DNA of 5,278 nt from GCA-2684655 sp051278165 (lineage in GTDB: Bacteria; Planctomycetota; UBA1135; UBA2386): assembly GCA_051278165.1 (NCBI GenBank), contig JBNMNW010000359.1:1-5278 (forward strand), read 5' to 3'. The notes below the pieces were generated by a model that was given only the letters and a program-made list of their open reading frames with translations, was not told the origin of the DNA and searched no databases. Position 1 is the stretch's first letter. Each line of letters starts with the position of its first letter. Positions 1 through 5,171 of this stretch are shown in pieces. The position numbers and the translations under genes are program-made.

Positions 1-560
1 GCGGCCATCGGGAAGATGTCGACGATGTCGCCGCGCACGCTGCATTCGCCCGGCGCCAGTACGAGCGGCACGCTGCGCAACCCTGCGCCTTGTGCGCGTT
101 GCAATACCTGGCTGCGATCCAAGGTTTGCCCGACGTGCAACTCCAGCCTTGCGCGACGCAGGCCGCGCGGTGTCGCGATATATTGTGTCATCGCTTCGAC
201 GCCCGCGATCAGTGGCGCACCATCGCCGGTGAATTGTTGGAGGGCACGCTGTCGAGAGCTGCGTGTTGATACGTCGATTTCGCCGTCGTCTCCTTCTTCT
301 TCGCGAATCAGGACGTGGCTCTGAGTGCCGAAGGCCAGCAGGTCCGTTTGCAGCAGCAGGCTGTCGACGTCATCCGCCGTAAGGATCAGTAAGCTGCCCT
401 TGTGCGCACGCGTCAGCGTGGCCAGCAGTAGCGCGGCAGACGCACCCCAGAGCCCGCCGGCTTTGCACCGAGCACCGCGCTGCACACTCGCAACCACGTT
501 GCGTGTGACGAGCAGTTGGCCGAAGGCGGCGAGCAGGGCTTCTTGTGGGGTTGGTCGCAA
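1..560 (-). CDS. mfd: Transcription-repair coupling factor Mfd, N-terminal part (partial, runs off the left edge)
   Basis: Mfd is the ATP-dependent translocase that removes RNA polymerase stalled at DNA damage and recruits UvrA for nucleotide excision repair in the cytoplasm. Reading the minus strand from 560 gives an open frame of 186 codons to the window edge; an in-frame TAG at 591-593 closes it upstream. Family recognition rests on the end of the UvrB-like N-terminal module: residues 168-186 read LAPGECSVRGDIVDIFPMA, matching the Mfd pattern EPGE-(F/Y)-A-x-RG-x-(I/L)-(V/L)-D-(V/L)-FP. Residues around 40-75 (GLWGASAALLLATLTRAHKG, then a LLILTADD strand) fit the degenerate Walker-less first domain. 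No ATG exists between the stop and the conserved part; TTG at 558-560 is the longest start, GTG at 495-497 an alternative, and neither has a clear Shine-Dalgarno. The distance from TTG to the RG motif agrees with E. coli Mfd. UvrB is unlikely because no P-loop is present. The helicase and RNA-polymerase-binding domains lie outside the window. Confidence 0.88.
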   Translation of the reverse strand, partial: MRPTPQEALLAAFGQLLVTRNVVASVQRGARCKAGGLWGASAALLLATLTRAHKGSLLILTADDVDSLLLQTDLLAFGTQSHVLIREEEGDDGEIDVSTRSSRQRALQQFTGDGAPLIAGVEAMTQYIATPRGLRRARLELHVGQTLDRSQVLQRAQGAGLRSVPLVLAPGECSVRGDIVDIFPMA

Positions 561-614
561 ACTTAGGGGCCGGAACGTTGGCGGAACACGCTAACGAACG
601 TGGTCGCGGCGGGC

Positions 615-640
615 ACTTGCTGATCCGGGATCACGCAAGT
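615..640. repeat. Imperfect inverted repeat (hairpin or operator) upstream of mfd
   Basis: ACTTGC-TGATC (615-625) and GATCA-C-GCAAGT (629-640) are complementary over 11 base pairs with one bulged base (634) and a three-base centre (626-628). It lies 55 bp upstream of the proposed mfd start. It could be a protein-binding dyad or a hairpin in the mfd leader. The pairing is read directly from the sequence; the role is unknown. Confidence 0.5.
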
Positions 641-647
641 CTCGAGT

Positions 648-662
648 CAGTTTGGCAAACTG
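648..662. repeat. Short perfect inverted repeat CAGTTT-GGC-AAACTG
   Basis: Six perfect base pairs (648-653 with 657-662) enclose a three-base loop, eight bases from the preceding inverted repeat. The two together make a structured block in an otherwise featureless intergenic region between mfd and the dehydrogenase gene. Its minus-strand reading includes TTGCCA, which could serve as a -35 element for mfd, but no convincing -10 partner is seen. Confidence 0.4.
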
Positions 663-760
663 GGCTTTCGTGGCGGGATTTTCGTGTGACGAGGAGTATC
701 GAGTGTTTGTTGATGTTGCGACGATGACCGCGAGCCAATGCCGCTATGGGCACCTGACAC

Positions 761-783
761 GCAGCCGCCTAAGTAGCGGCTGC
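761..783 (-). terminator. GC-rich hairpin after the dehydrogenase gene (possible terminator)
   Basis: GCAGCCGC (761-768) and GCGGCTGC (776-783) form a perfect 8-bp stem with a seven-base loop, 13 bases past the TAG stop of the minus-strand dehydrogenase gene. Position and stability suit transcript termination or 3'-end protection. No run of U follows on the minus strand, so it is not a classical intrinsic terminator. Confidence 0.5.
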
Positions 784-796
784 TTGGGTCCGAAGG

Positions 797-1639
797 CTAG
801 ACCTTGGCGAAGCCGGCAAAGTCGTCGGCGCCGTGACCAGCATCGATGCCGCGCTGCAGCGCCGCAATGACCGCGGGCAGGACGAATAGGTGTTCGTCGC
901 CAGCAGCCTCTGCCATCAGTCGCGCGTCCTTGTGCGCCATCGTCATCTCAAAGCTCGCCTTGCCGTTGCCGGCGCCGGCGATGCGCTTCTCGACCATGTG
1001 CAGGCCCGCCCCTGGCTTGAACTCTGAGAACACCTTCATCATCGTTTCGGCATCGACGTCGTTGTTCTTGCCCATTGCGATCACGTCGGCAATCGCGCCG
1101 GTGATTGCGAAGTATACCGAGTTGCCAGCAAGCTTCAGAACGGCCGCGAGGTCGGGGCGATCGCCAACGTGCCACACCTTCCCAGTCATTGTTTCGAGTG
1201 CGGTGGTTAGGTCGTCAGCGTCTTGCTTTGGCCCGGACATCATCATCATGCCGCTGCCATCTCTGGCGTGCATCGGTGCCATGAACACGGGCGTCGACAC
1301 ATAGCGAACGTTCTCGCCGCGCAGTGCATCGAAACGCGCGCGCACCTTGTCCGGGCGGTTGGTGGTGTGGTCGATGATTGGCGTGCCGTCAGCAAGTCCC
1401 GGCCGCAGTTGTTCGATCACCGAGTCGACGGCGCTGTCTTCCGACAGGATCAGGTGCACTCGTTCGGCACCCCGCACGCAGTCGGCCGGATCGTCGGCGG
1501 CAATTGCGCCGCGCTCGACTAGCGGCGCGAGCTTCTCGCGGGTGCGGTTCCAGATACGAACGGTCTCTCCCTTGTTGAGGAGATTCTCGACCATGCCGGC
1601 GCCGAGCAAGCCGGTGCCCAAGACTGCGATAGTTGCCAT
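797..1639 (-). CDS. NAD(P)-dependent oxidoreductase of the 3-hydroxyisobutyrate dehydrogenase / GLYR (beta-hydroxyacid dehydrogenase) family
   Basis: This 280-residue cytoplasmic protein has the usual length and two-domain layout of beta-hydroxyacid dehydrogenases, which interconvert a 3-hydroxy acid and its semialdehyde with NAD(P). The Rossmann glycine motif is G8-T-G10-L-L-G13, and the following N31-R32-T33 at the end of the second strand is the arrangement usually linked to NADP(H) preference. The catalytic region is K169-L-A-G-N173, holding the family's general-acid lysine and conserved asparagine, and K237-D238 matches the C-terminal KD pair. The usual substrate-binding signature (DAPVSGG-x-x-GA-x-x-GTL) is altered: residues 115-135 read STPVFMAP, then a His-Ala-Arg stretch, then GSGMMMMSG, lacking the Ser-Gly-Gly. 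The substrate is therefore unlikely to be 3-hydroxyisobutyrate, and the exact reaction is not predicted. The start is ATG at 1639 without an obvious Shine-Dalgarno. It diverges from the membrane-protein operon across a 115-bp gap. Confidence 0.92.
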   Translation of the reverse strand: MATIAVLGTGLLGAGMVENLLNKGETVRIWNRTREKLAPLVERGAIAADDPADCVRGAERVHLILSEDSAVDSVIEQLRPGLADGTPIIDHTTNRPDKVRARFDALRGENVRYVSTPVFMAPMHARDGSGMMMMSGPKQDADDLTTALETMTGKVWHVGDRPDLAAVLKLAGNSVYFAITGAIADVIAMGKNNDVDAETMMKVFSEFKPGAGLHMVEKRIAGAGNGKASFEMTMAHKDARLMAEAAGDEHLFVLPAVIAALQRGIDAGHGADDFAGFAKV

Positions 1640-1754
1640 ATGGCGGGCATCGTGGGACGCGCGGCCGGGCGTTGCAATGTCTTGTCGGTAGCTGCTTACA
1701 CGGTGTTTACCCCGCTGTGCTGCCGACGCGGCTAAAAGTCAGGGTCAAGGAACC

Positions 1755-2249
1755 ATGAGCAACACGAACGCACCGACTTCTAGCCCGGCACCGGCAGGCA
1801 AGACCTTCGCGCAGATTGTCGCAGTCGTGCTGGCGATCTCGGTGGTCTGCTACCTGGTATGGGATACCCAGGCGACCGCTGACAAGCAGCTGCAACTGCA
1901 GCAGCAGCAGCAGCAGTCAGGCGCTGTGGCTCCCGCGGGCGCGCCCCAAGCCTCGCCGCTCAACAATATCCCCGTCACCCTTAATCAGGTGCTGCTGCCA
2001 TCGTCGAAGCGGGGCGTTATTAACGACTCCGGCACGTTCTTTACGGATGGTCCGGCCGCGACTCCGAGTGCTTCCGAGTCGGGCATGCTGTTTTCGTCCA
2101 AGTTCTTAGTGATGCCGTCTTCGCAGTCAAAGCCACCGCTGGGCCCGGCCGACGACGTACTAGTGACTCCGAAATCGAACCCAAAGCAGATGCCAAAGCC
2201 TGCCCCGGCGACCGTGCCAACTCAAACCGTTGGCGGCAACAAGGACTGA
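1755..2249 (+). CDS. Small single-pass membrane protein with Gln run and Ser/Pro/Lys-rich tail, function unknown
   Basis: I do not recognise this 164-residue protein. Residues 1-17 are Ser/Pro/Ala-rich and carry a lysine (K16); residues 18-36 (FAQIVAVVLAISVVCYLVW) form one hydrophobic helix, either a signal anchor or an uncleaved signal. The rest, probably outside the cytoplasm, begins with charged and Gln-rich sequence containing six consecutive Gln (49-54), then is low-complexity in Pro, Ser and Ala. A short motif recurs: LPSSKRGVI near 81, LFSSKFLVM near 112 and MPSSQSK near 120. Translation starts at ATG 1755; AAGGAA at 1747-1752 is a plausible but close ribosome binding site. Codon use resembles its neighbours, and the coupling to the downstream hydroxylase gene argues that it is real. 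It may be an accessory or assembly subunit for that membrane enzyme, which is inference from position only. Confidence 0.8.
   Translation: MSNTNAPTSSPAPAGKTFAQIVAVVLAISVVCYLVWDTQATADKQLQLQQQQQQSGAVAPAGAPQASPLNNIPVTLNQVLLPSSKRGVINDSGTFFTDGPAATPSASESGMLFSSKFLVMPSSQSKPPLGPADDVLVTPKSNPKQMPKPAPATVPTQTVGGNKD
1899..1916 (+). repeat. (CAG)6 trinucleotide tract coding for Gln6
   Basis: Six exact CAG codons in a row give residues 49-54 of the small membrane protein. The lack of synonymous CAA codons means it is a true DNA microsatellite. Length change in steps of three would alter the Gln run without breaking the frame. Confidence 0.85.
2241..2245 (+). promoter_or_regulatory. Ribosome binding site of the hydroxylase gene inside the preceding gene
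   Basis: AAGGA lies seven bases before ATG 2253, within the last codons of the membrane-protein gene whose TGA stop is at 2247-2249. The three-base gap between stop and start points to one transcript and translational coupling, and it fixes the downstream start. Confidence 0.75.
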
Positions 2250-2252
2250 TCG

Positions 2253-3035
2253 ATGCCGGCCGGGTTGCAGCACACAGTCACCTCGTTCGCGGTCTTGCTG
2301 GTCGTGTTCTTGCCGCTTGAACGGTTGTTCTCAGCGCGCAAGCAAGGCGTGCTGCGCCTCGGGTTCTGGGCGGATCTGTGCTACTTCTTCGGCCAGTATC
2401 TGCTGTGGAACGCGCCGGTTGTCGCCGCGATCCTGTGGGCATACTCGCAATTCAATCTGACGGCGATGGCCCCGATGAGAGCCGAGTTTGCGAGCTGGTC
2501 ATGGGGGCTTCAGTTTGCTGTCGCGATGCTGATCAGCGACTGCGCGATCTACTGGGCGCATCGCTGGCAGCATAACAACGCGTTCTTGTGGCGCTTCCAC
2601 CGCGTGCATCACACCGCCGAGCGCATGGACTGGCTTGCAGCGCATCGCGAACATCCGCTCGACAACATCTACACCCGCACTGTCGAAAACGTACCGCTGC
2701 TACTGCTCGGCTTTCCGATGGTCACGATTGCCGGCTTCGCGGTGTTTCGCGGCATGTGGGCGATCTTCATTCACTCGAACACAACCTTGTCGCCCGGTCC
2801 GTTGCGCTACCTGCTCGGTGCGCCGCGCTTGCACCACTGGCACCACGCGATCGAGACCAAGGGCCAGGTCAACTTTGCCAACCTCAGTCCGTTGATGGAT
2901 CTGATGTTTGGCACCTACTACGACCCTCGTCGCATGCCCGAACGCGTCGGCATCGAAGAGCCGTTCCCTCGTAATTACGTCGCGGCGCTGATCGAACCGA
3001 TGGTGCCGAAGCGCTGGCAGTTCTGGCGGTCGTAG
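2253..3035 (+). CDS. Sterol desaturase / fatty acid hydroxylase superfamily membrane di-iron enzyme
   Basis: Members of this superfamily (PF04116) use a histidine-ligated di-iron centre and O2 to hydroxylate or desaturate sterols, fatty acyl chains, carotenoids or related lipids in the membrane. All the expected boxes are present in order: H103-R-W-Q-H107 (HxxxH), H116-R-V-H-H120 (HxxHH), then H131/H134 and H174, and finally H194-H195-W-H197-H198 (HxxHH). Hydrophobic segments near residues 8-26, 38-64, 84-102 and 146-174 give a polytopic protein with the histidine clusters on the cytoplasmic face. At 260 residues it is a normal length for bacterial members and appears intact. It follows the small membrane protein gene by three bases, with its own Shine-Dalgarno at 2241-2245. 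The substrate cannot be read from the sequence; no sterol, hopanoid or carotenoid genes are in the window to narrow it down. Confidence 0.93.
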   Translation: MPAGLQHTVTSFAVLLVVFLPLERLFSARKQGVLRLGFWADLCYFFGQYLLWNAPVVAAILWAYSQFNLTAMAPMRAEFASWSWGLQFAVAMLISDCAIYWAHRWQHNNAFLWRFHRVHHTAERMDWLAAHREHPLDNIYTRTVENVPLLLLGFPMVTIAGFAVFRGMWAIFIHSNTTLSPGPLRYLLGAPRLHHWHHAIETKGQVNFANLSPLMDLMFGTYYDPRRMPERVGIEEPFPRNYVAALIEPMVPKRWQFWRS

Positions 3036-3066
3036 CGCGATGCGCGAACATCTAGGCTTTTCGAAA

Positions 3067-3080
3067 CCGGCAGCAGCCGG
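3067..3080 (+). terminator. Hairpin after the hydroxylase gene (possible terminator)
   Basis: CCGGC (3067-3071) and GCCGG (3076-3080) pair around the loop AGCA, 31 bases past the hydroxylase stop and just before the riboswitch. Flanking AA and TT can extend the stem past one bulged G. No strong T run follows (GTTGCCTT only). It could end the upstream operon or be an extra helix at the 5' edge of the riboswitch RNA. Confidence 0.4.
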
Positions 3081-3086
3081 GTTGCC

Positions 3087-3268
3087 TTCCGCCGCGAGAA
3101 CGTCTACAGCTGCCCTCGTTCCCAGCGGGGAAGTCCGGTGCAACACCGGCGCTGTCTCGCAGCTGTAACCGAGTACGAACGCGATCATGAACCACTGAGC
3201 TCTCTTGTTGAGGGCTCGGGAAGGGGTCGTTAGTAGGTTGATCCGGAAGCCAGAAGATCCGCGCGGAA
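3087..3268 (+). ncRNA. Cobalamin (adenosylcobalamin/B12) riboswitch aptamer
   Basis: The RNA binds a cobalamin and controls the downstream gene in cis. Core elements appear in the Rfam RF00174 order. GGGGAA is at 3127-3132; the hairpin CCGGTG-CAA-CACCGG at 3135-3149; the B12-box-like segment GCTGTCTCGCAGCTGTAA at 3151-3168 (usual form GCTGTCCCCGCAACTGTAA). CCACTG at 3192-3197 leads into an 8-bp hairpin (3197-3204 with 3210-3217, one G-U), then CGGGAAGG at 3217-3224. A further arm (about 3225-3244) precedes the 3' box AAGCCAGAAGATC at 3247-3259 (consensus AGCCAGGAGACC). Closing stem P1 is TTCCGC 3087-3092 with GCGGAA 3263-3268, extended inward by GCG/CGC past one bulge. The total of about 182 nt is normal. 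The 5' edge is less certain than the core. It lies 62 bases before the secreted-protein start. Confidence 0.93.
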
Positions 3269-3269
3269 C

Positions 3270-3322
3270 CAGCACTGAGATGGTGCTGTCCAACTGACTT
3301 CGATAAGGCGCGAACGACGCCT
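3270..3322 (+). promoter_or_regulatory. Probable expression platform: two hairpins between riboswitch and start codon
   Basis: CAGCAC (3270-3275) pairs with GTGCTG (3283-3288), and AGGCG (3306-3310) pairs with CGCCT (3318-3322). The only purine-rich ribosome-binding-like sequence, AAGG at 3305-3308, sits largely inside the second hairpin and 22 bases before ATG 3331, farther than usual. Neither hairpin has a following T run, so control of translation is more likely than intrinsic termination. The conserved aptamer ends before this block. The mechanism is inferred. Confidence 0.5.
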
Positions 3323-3330
3323 CTACGAAC

Positions 3331-4338
3331 ATGAACGCGATCAGCAGTTTCGTGGCCACCGCCCTTTTGGGTTTGGCCGTATCTAGTCCCCTTGTTGCCC
3401 AGAGCTTCTTTGCTACGCAAGTGCTCGGTAGCAACACCAACGGTGGCGCGGGCGGAGGAGTGTTCCAGCCGACCAATGCGCTTGGAGCTCCTCAGGGCAG
3501 CTCGGCCGTGCACTCGCTCGGTCTCGCCGGCGATCTGACTCTCGGCTTTGCCGTGCCGATTACGAACGGTCCTGGCGTGGACTTCCTCGTCGGTGAGAAC
3601 CCGTTCCGGCTCTCTTCTGTCTGGTGGCAGAGTTTCGCTGAGATGATGTTTGTTGAGGTCAGCAGTGATGGCGTCAACTTCGTTCGTTTCCCCAGCCGTT
3701 ACTACGGCCCGCCGACTCAGCCTGGCGCTTTTGGAACGGTGCCGGTGGGTGTCTACAGCGGCCTAGCTGGTCAAACGCCGGTGCTCTCGACGGATCCGTC
3801 CGTGGATGCACGCGATGTTGCTTCGGCTGGCGGCGATGCCTTTGATCTCCAAGATTTGAGCACCGACCCGCTGGTTCTTAGTGGCTTGGTCGACATTGCG
3901 GCGATCACTGCCGTACGCCTTGTGGATGTCGTCAGCGGCACCTCGCTTGATAGCTCTGGTGTGGCAATCTTCGATCCAGGCAGCGGCAGCGCCGATGTGG
4001 ATCACGTCACGGTGATCCACCAGCAAGGCCAAGTAGCTGTTGGTTGCCCCAACATCGAGTTGTCGGTGCAGATTGACGGCTCCATGTTGCTGCGTATCGA
4101 AGACCCCGACGGCTTCGGCGATCTTGATCCGGCAACGTTCAACGCGGCATTGTTCGGCATCCCGGTGGATGCGGGCAACATGCTCAGCGGCTTCTTCGTG
4201 CAGTCAATCGATGCGACCGGTTTCACATTGGTGCAGCCGTTCCCGTTGCCGCCCGAGCTGTTGTTTACGTTGTCCTTCTCGGTCAAAGACATGCAGGGCA
4301 ATCGCTCCGGCCAGTCACGTTCGCGCCCGGGAAACTGA
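3331..4338 (+). CDS. Secreted beta-rich protein of unknown function under B12 riboswitch control
   Basis: This 335-residue protein begins with a hydrophobic signal peptide (about residues 1-24, ending SPLVAQ) that unusually lacks a positive N-region. ATG 3331 is still the only start, since TAA lies in frame at 3304-3306 and no alternative start codon intervenes. Residues about 30-231 form one domain with landmarks NALGAPQG (49-56), GPGVDF-LVGENPF (80-92), FVEVSSDGVNFVRFP (107-121), AGGDAFDLQDL (166-176), VRLVDV (195-200) and ADVDHVTVIH (221-230). I recall this pattern from large uncharacterised bacterial cell-surface proteins, without a defined function. Residues about 236-327 look like a separate Ig-like beta domain with an acidic loop DPDGFGDLDPATF (258-270) that might bind calcium. 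There is one mature cysteine (C239), no LPXTG, PEP-CTERM, lipobox or C-terminal membrane helix, so it is probably periplasmic or released. The riboswitch suggests a role tied to corrinoid uptake or B12 status. Confidence 0.88.
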   Translation: MNAISSFVATALLGLAVSSPLVAQSFFATQVLGSNTNGGAGGGVFQPTNALGAPQGSSAVHSLGLAGDLTLGFAVPITNGPGVDFLVGENPFRLSSVWWQSFAEMMFVEVSSDGVNFVRFPSRYYGPPTQPGAFGTVPVGVYSGLAGQTPVLSTDPSVDARDVASAGGDAFDLQDLSTDPLVLSGLVDIAAITAVRLVDVVSGTSLDSSGVAIFDPGSGSADVDHVTVIHQQGQVAVGCPNIELSVQIDGSMLLRIEDPDGFGDLDPATFNAALFGIPVDAGNMLSGFFVQSIDATGFTLVQPFPLPPELLFTLSFSVKDMQGNRSGQSRSRPGN

Positions 4339-4366
4339 ACGCTGCGTCATTCGAGCAACTAGTCCA

Positions 4367-4424
4367 GCTCGCTTCATCGGGCGGTTCGCGCGGCGCGAGC
4401 ACGCTCCGATGAGGCCTCATCCGA
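4367..4424. terminator. Inverted repeats in the convergent gap, possible bidirectional terminator
   Basis: Between the two convergent stops lie GCTCGC (4367-4372) pairing with GCGAGC (4395-4400), and a perfect 14-bp palindrome GATGAGGCCTCATC (4408-4421), whose arms extend by two more pairs (4405-4406 with 4423-4424) past one mismatch. Symmetric structures here could end transcripts from both sides. No T run is present on either strand, so an intrinsic terminator is not proven. Confidence 0.35.
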
Positions 4425-4454
4425 AGCTGCGCAGTCGCCAAGCATCTGCTTTGT

Positions 4455-5171
4455 CTACCGGCGCAAGTCTTCGAGCAGCCTGCCCGCCGCATCCTTCTCA
4501 CCGGCACGTTTGGTGCGCCCCGTGCCGTTAGCCTCACGGCCATCGAGCAGGTGCGCGCGCACGACGAACTCCTGCTCGTGTTGCAGACCGATCGTCTCGA
4601 CCAGGTCATAGCGTGGTTGGCCGAGCTGGTTGTGTTGGCAGTAGTGCAGCAACCCGGTCTTGGCGTCCTTCTCGGTATCGAAGTCTTCGTCCGCTGCGTC
4701 GGCCTTCGGCAGGATATGGCGTCGCACGAACGCGCGGGCTGGCGTCACGCCGCCGTCGATCAGGATGGCTCCCAATACCGACTCGATCAGGTCGCACAGA
4801 ATGCGCGCGCTGCAACGTTCGGTGACCTGCAAGCCCTTGCCCGATTCTAGGTAGAGCTGCAGATTGAGTCGGCGGGCGACCGCTGCTAGCGGTTGGCGGC
4901 TGACGATGCGCGCGCGAGCCTCGGTTAGCTGGCCTTCGGCGATTTCCGAGTCGCGGCGGAAGAGCGCGTCGGCCGCGGCGAAGTTCAGGAACGCGTCGCC
5001 CAGGAACTCGAGCCGCTCGTAGCTCTTCTTGCCAGCGTTGCCCATCGACGAGTGCGTCAATGCGCGGTCGAGCAAGCCCAGATCCTTAAACTCGTAGCCG
5101 AGTCGTTCGGACAGTTCGCGCAACGTCTTGTTGCGCGCCTGTGCAATCGCAGGATTCTCACGGGCCTTCAC
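4455..5171 (-). CDS. rnc: Ribonuclease III
   Basis: RNase III cleaves double-stranded RNA in rRNA precursors, some mRNAs and sense-antisense duplexes, as a Mg2+-dependent cytoplasmic homodimer. The 238-residue protein has the signature E52-R-L-E55-F-L-G-D59-A, with E79, D127 and E130 completing the catalytic set (E. coli E41, D45, E65, D114 and E117 correspond to E55, D59, E79, D127 and E130). The double-stranded RNA-binding domain covers about residues 157-236, from KDAKTGLLHYCQ to GRTKRAGEKDAAGRLLEDL. Length is close to the family norm, with a slightly longer N-terminus. The start is GTG at 5169-5171: the frame stays open upstream to a TAG at 5264-5266, but I found no ATG, GTG or TTG there, and no Shine-Dalgarno precedes the GTG. 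A TTG about 16 codons downstream is a less likely start. No era, lepB or recO is seen beside it. The stop faces the secreted-protein gene across a 116-bp gap. Confidence 0.96.
   Translation of the reverse strand: MKARENPAIAQARNKTLRELSERLGYEFKDLGLLDRALTHSSMGNAGKKSYERLEFLGDAFLNFAAADALFRRDSEIAEGQLTEARARIVSRQPLAAVARRLNLQLYLESGKGLQVTERCSARILCDLIESVLGAILIDGGVTPARAFVRRHILPKADAADEDFDTEKDAKTGLLHYCQHNQLGQPRYDLVETIGLQHEQEFVVRAHLLDGREANGTGRTKRAGEKDAAGRLLEDLRR

Noticed and set aside
1..560. UvrB instead of Mfd for the left-edge gene
   Set aside because: UvrB has a Walker A motif near its start. Here that region has none, and the GECSVRGDIVDIFP motif spacing fits Mfd.
16..594. Plus-strand open frames at 16-324 and 325-594
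   Set aside because: They are antisense to mfd, whose minus-strand translation carries a recognisable family motif. The plus-strand products are Ser/Arg/Cys-rich without domains.
545..870. Small plus-strand open frames at 545-727 and 652-870
   Set aside because: No Shine-Dalgarno, biased Arg-rich products, and overlap with mfd, the hairpins and the dehydrogenase end. Nothing supports translation.
846..1691. Several plus-strand open frames opposite the dehydrogenase gene
   Set aside because: They are shadows of the minus-strand gene with its intact Rossmann and catalytic motifs.
1672..1700. Possible sigma70 promoter TTGCAA-17-CTTACA for the membrane-protein operon
   Set aside because: The -10 match is poor and the spacing was chosen to fit; not strong enough to list as a feature.
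3059..3066. 8-bp palindrome TTTCGAAA
   Set aside because: Too short to separate from chance and adjacent to a better hairpin; no regulator can be named.
2700..3513. Long minus-strand open frames (2700-3476 and 3052-3513) over the hydroxylase end, riboswitch and start of the secreted-protein gene
   Set aside because: They lie antisense to a gene with clear histidine boxes and to a structured RNA. Their translations show no domain, and open antisense frames are expected in GC-rich DNA.
4040..4531. Plus-strand 163-residue open frame spanning the end of the secreted-protein gene and the end of rnc
   Set aside because: It is out of frame with the secreted-protein gene, Arg/Cys/Ser-rich, has no domain and runs through the convergent gap and into the rnc gene.
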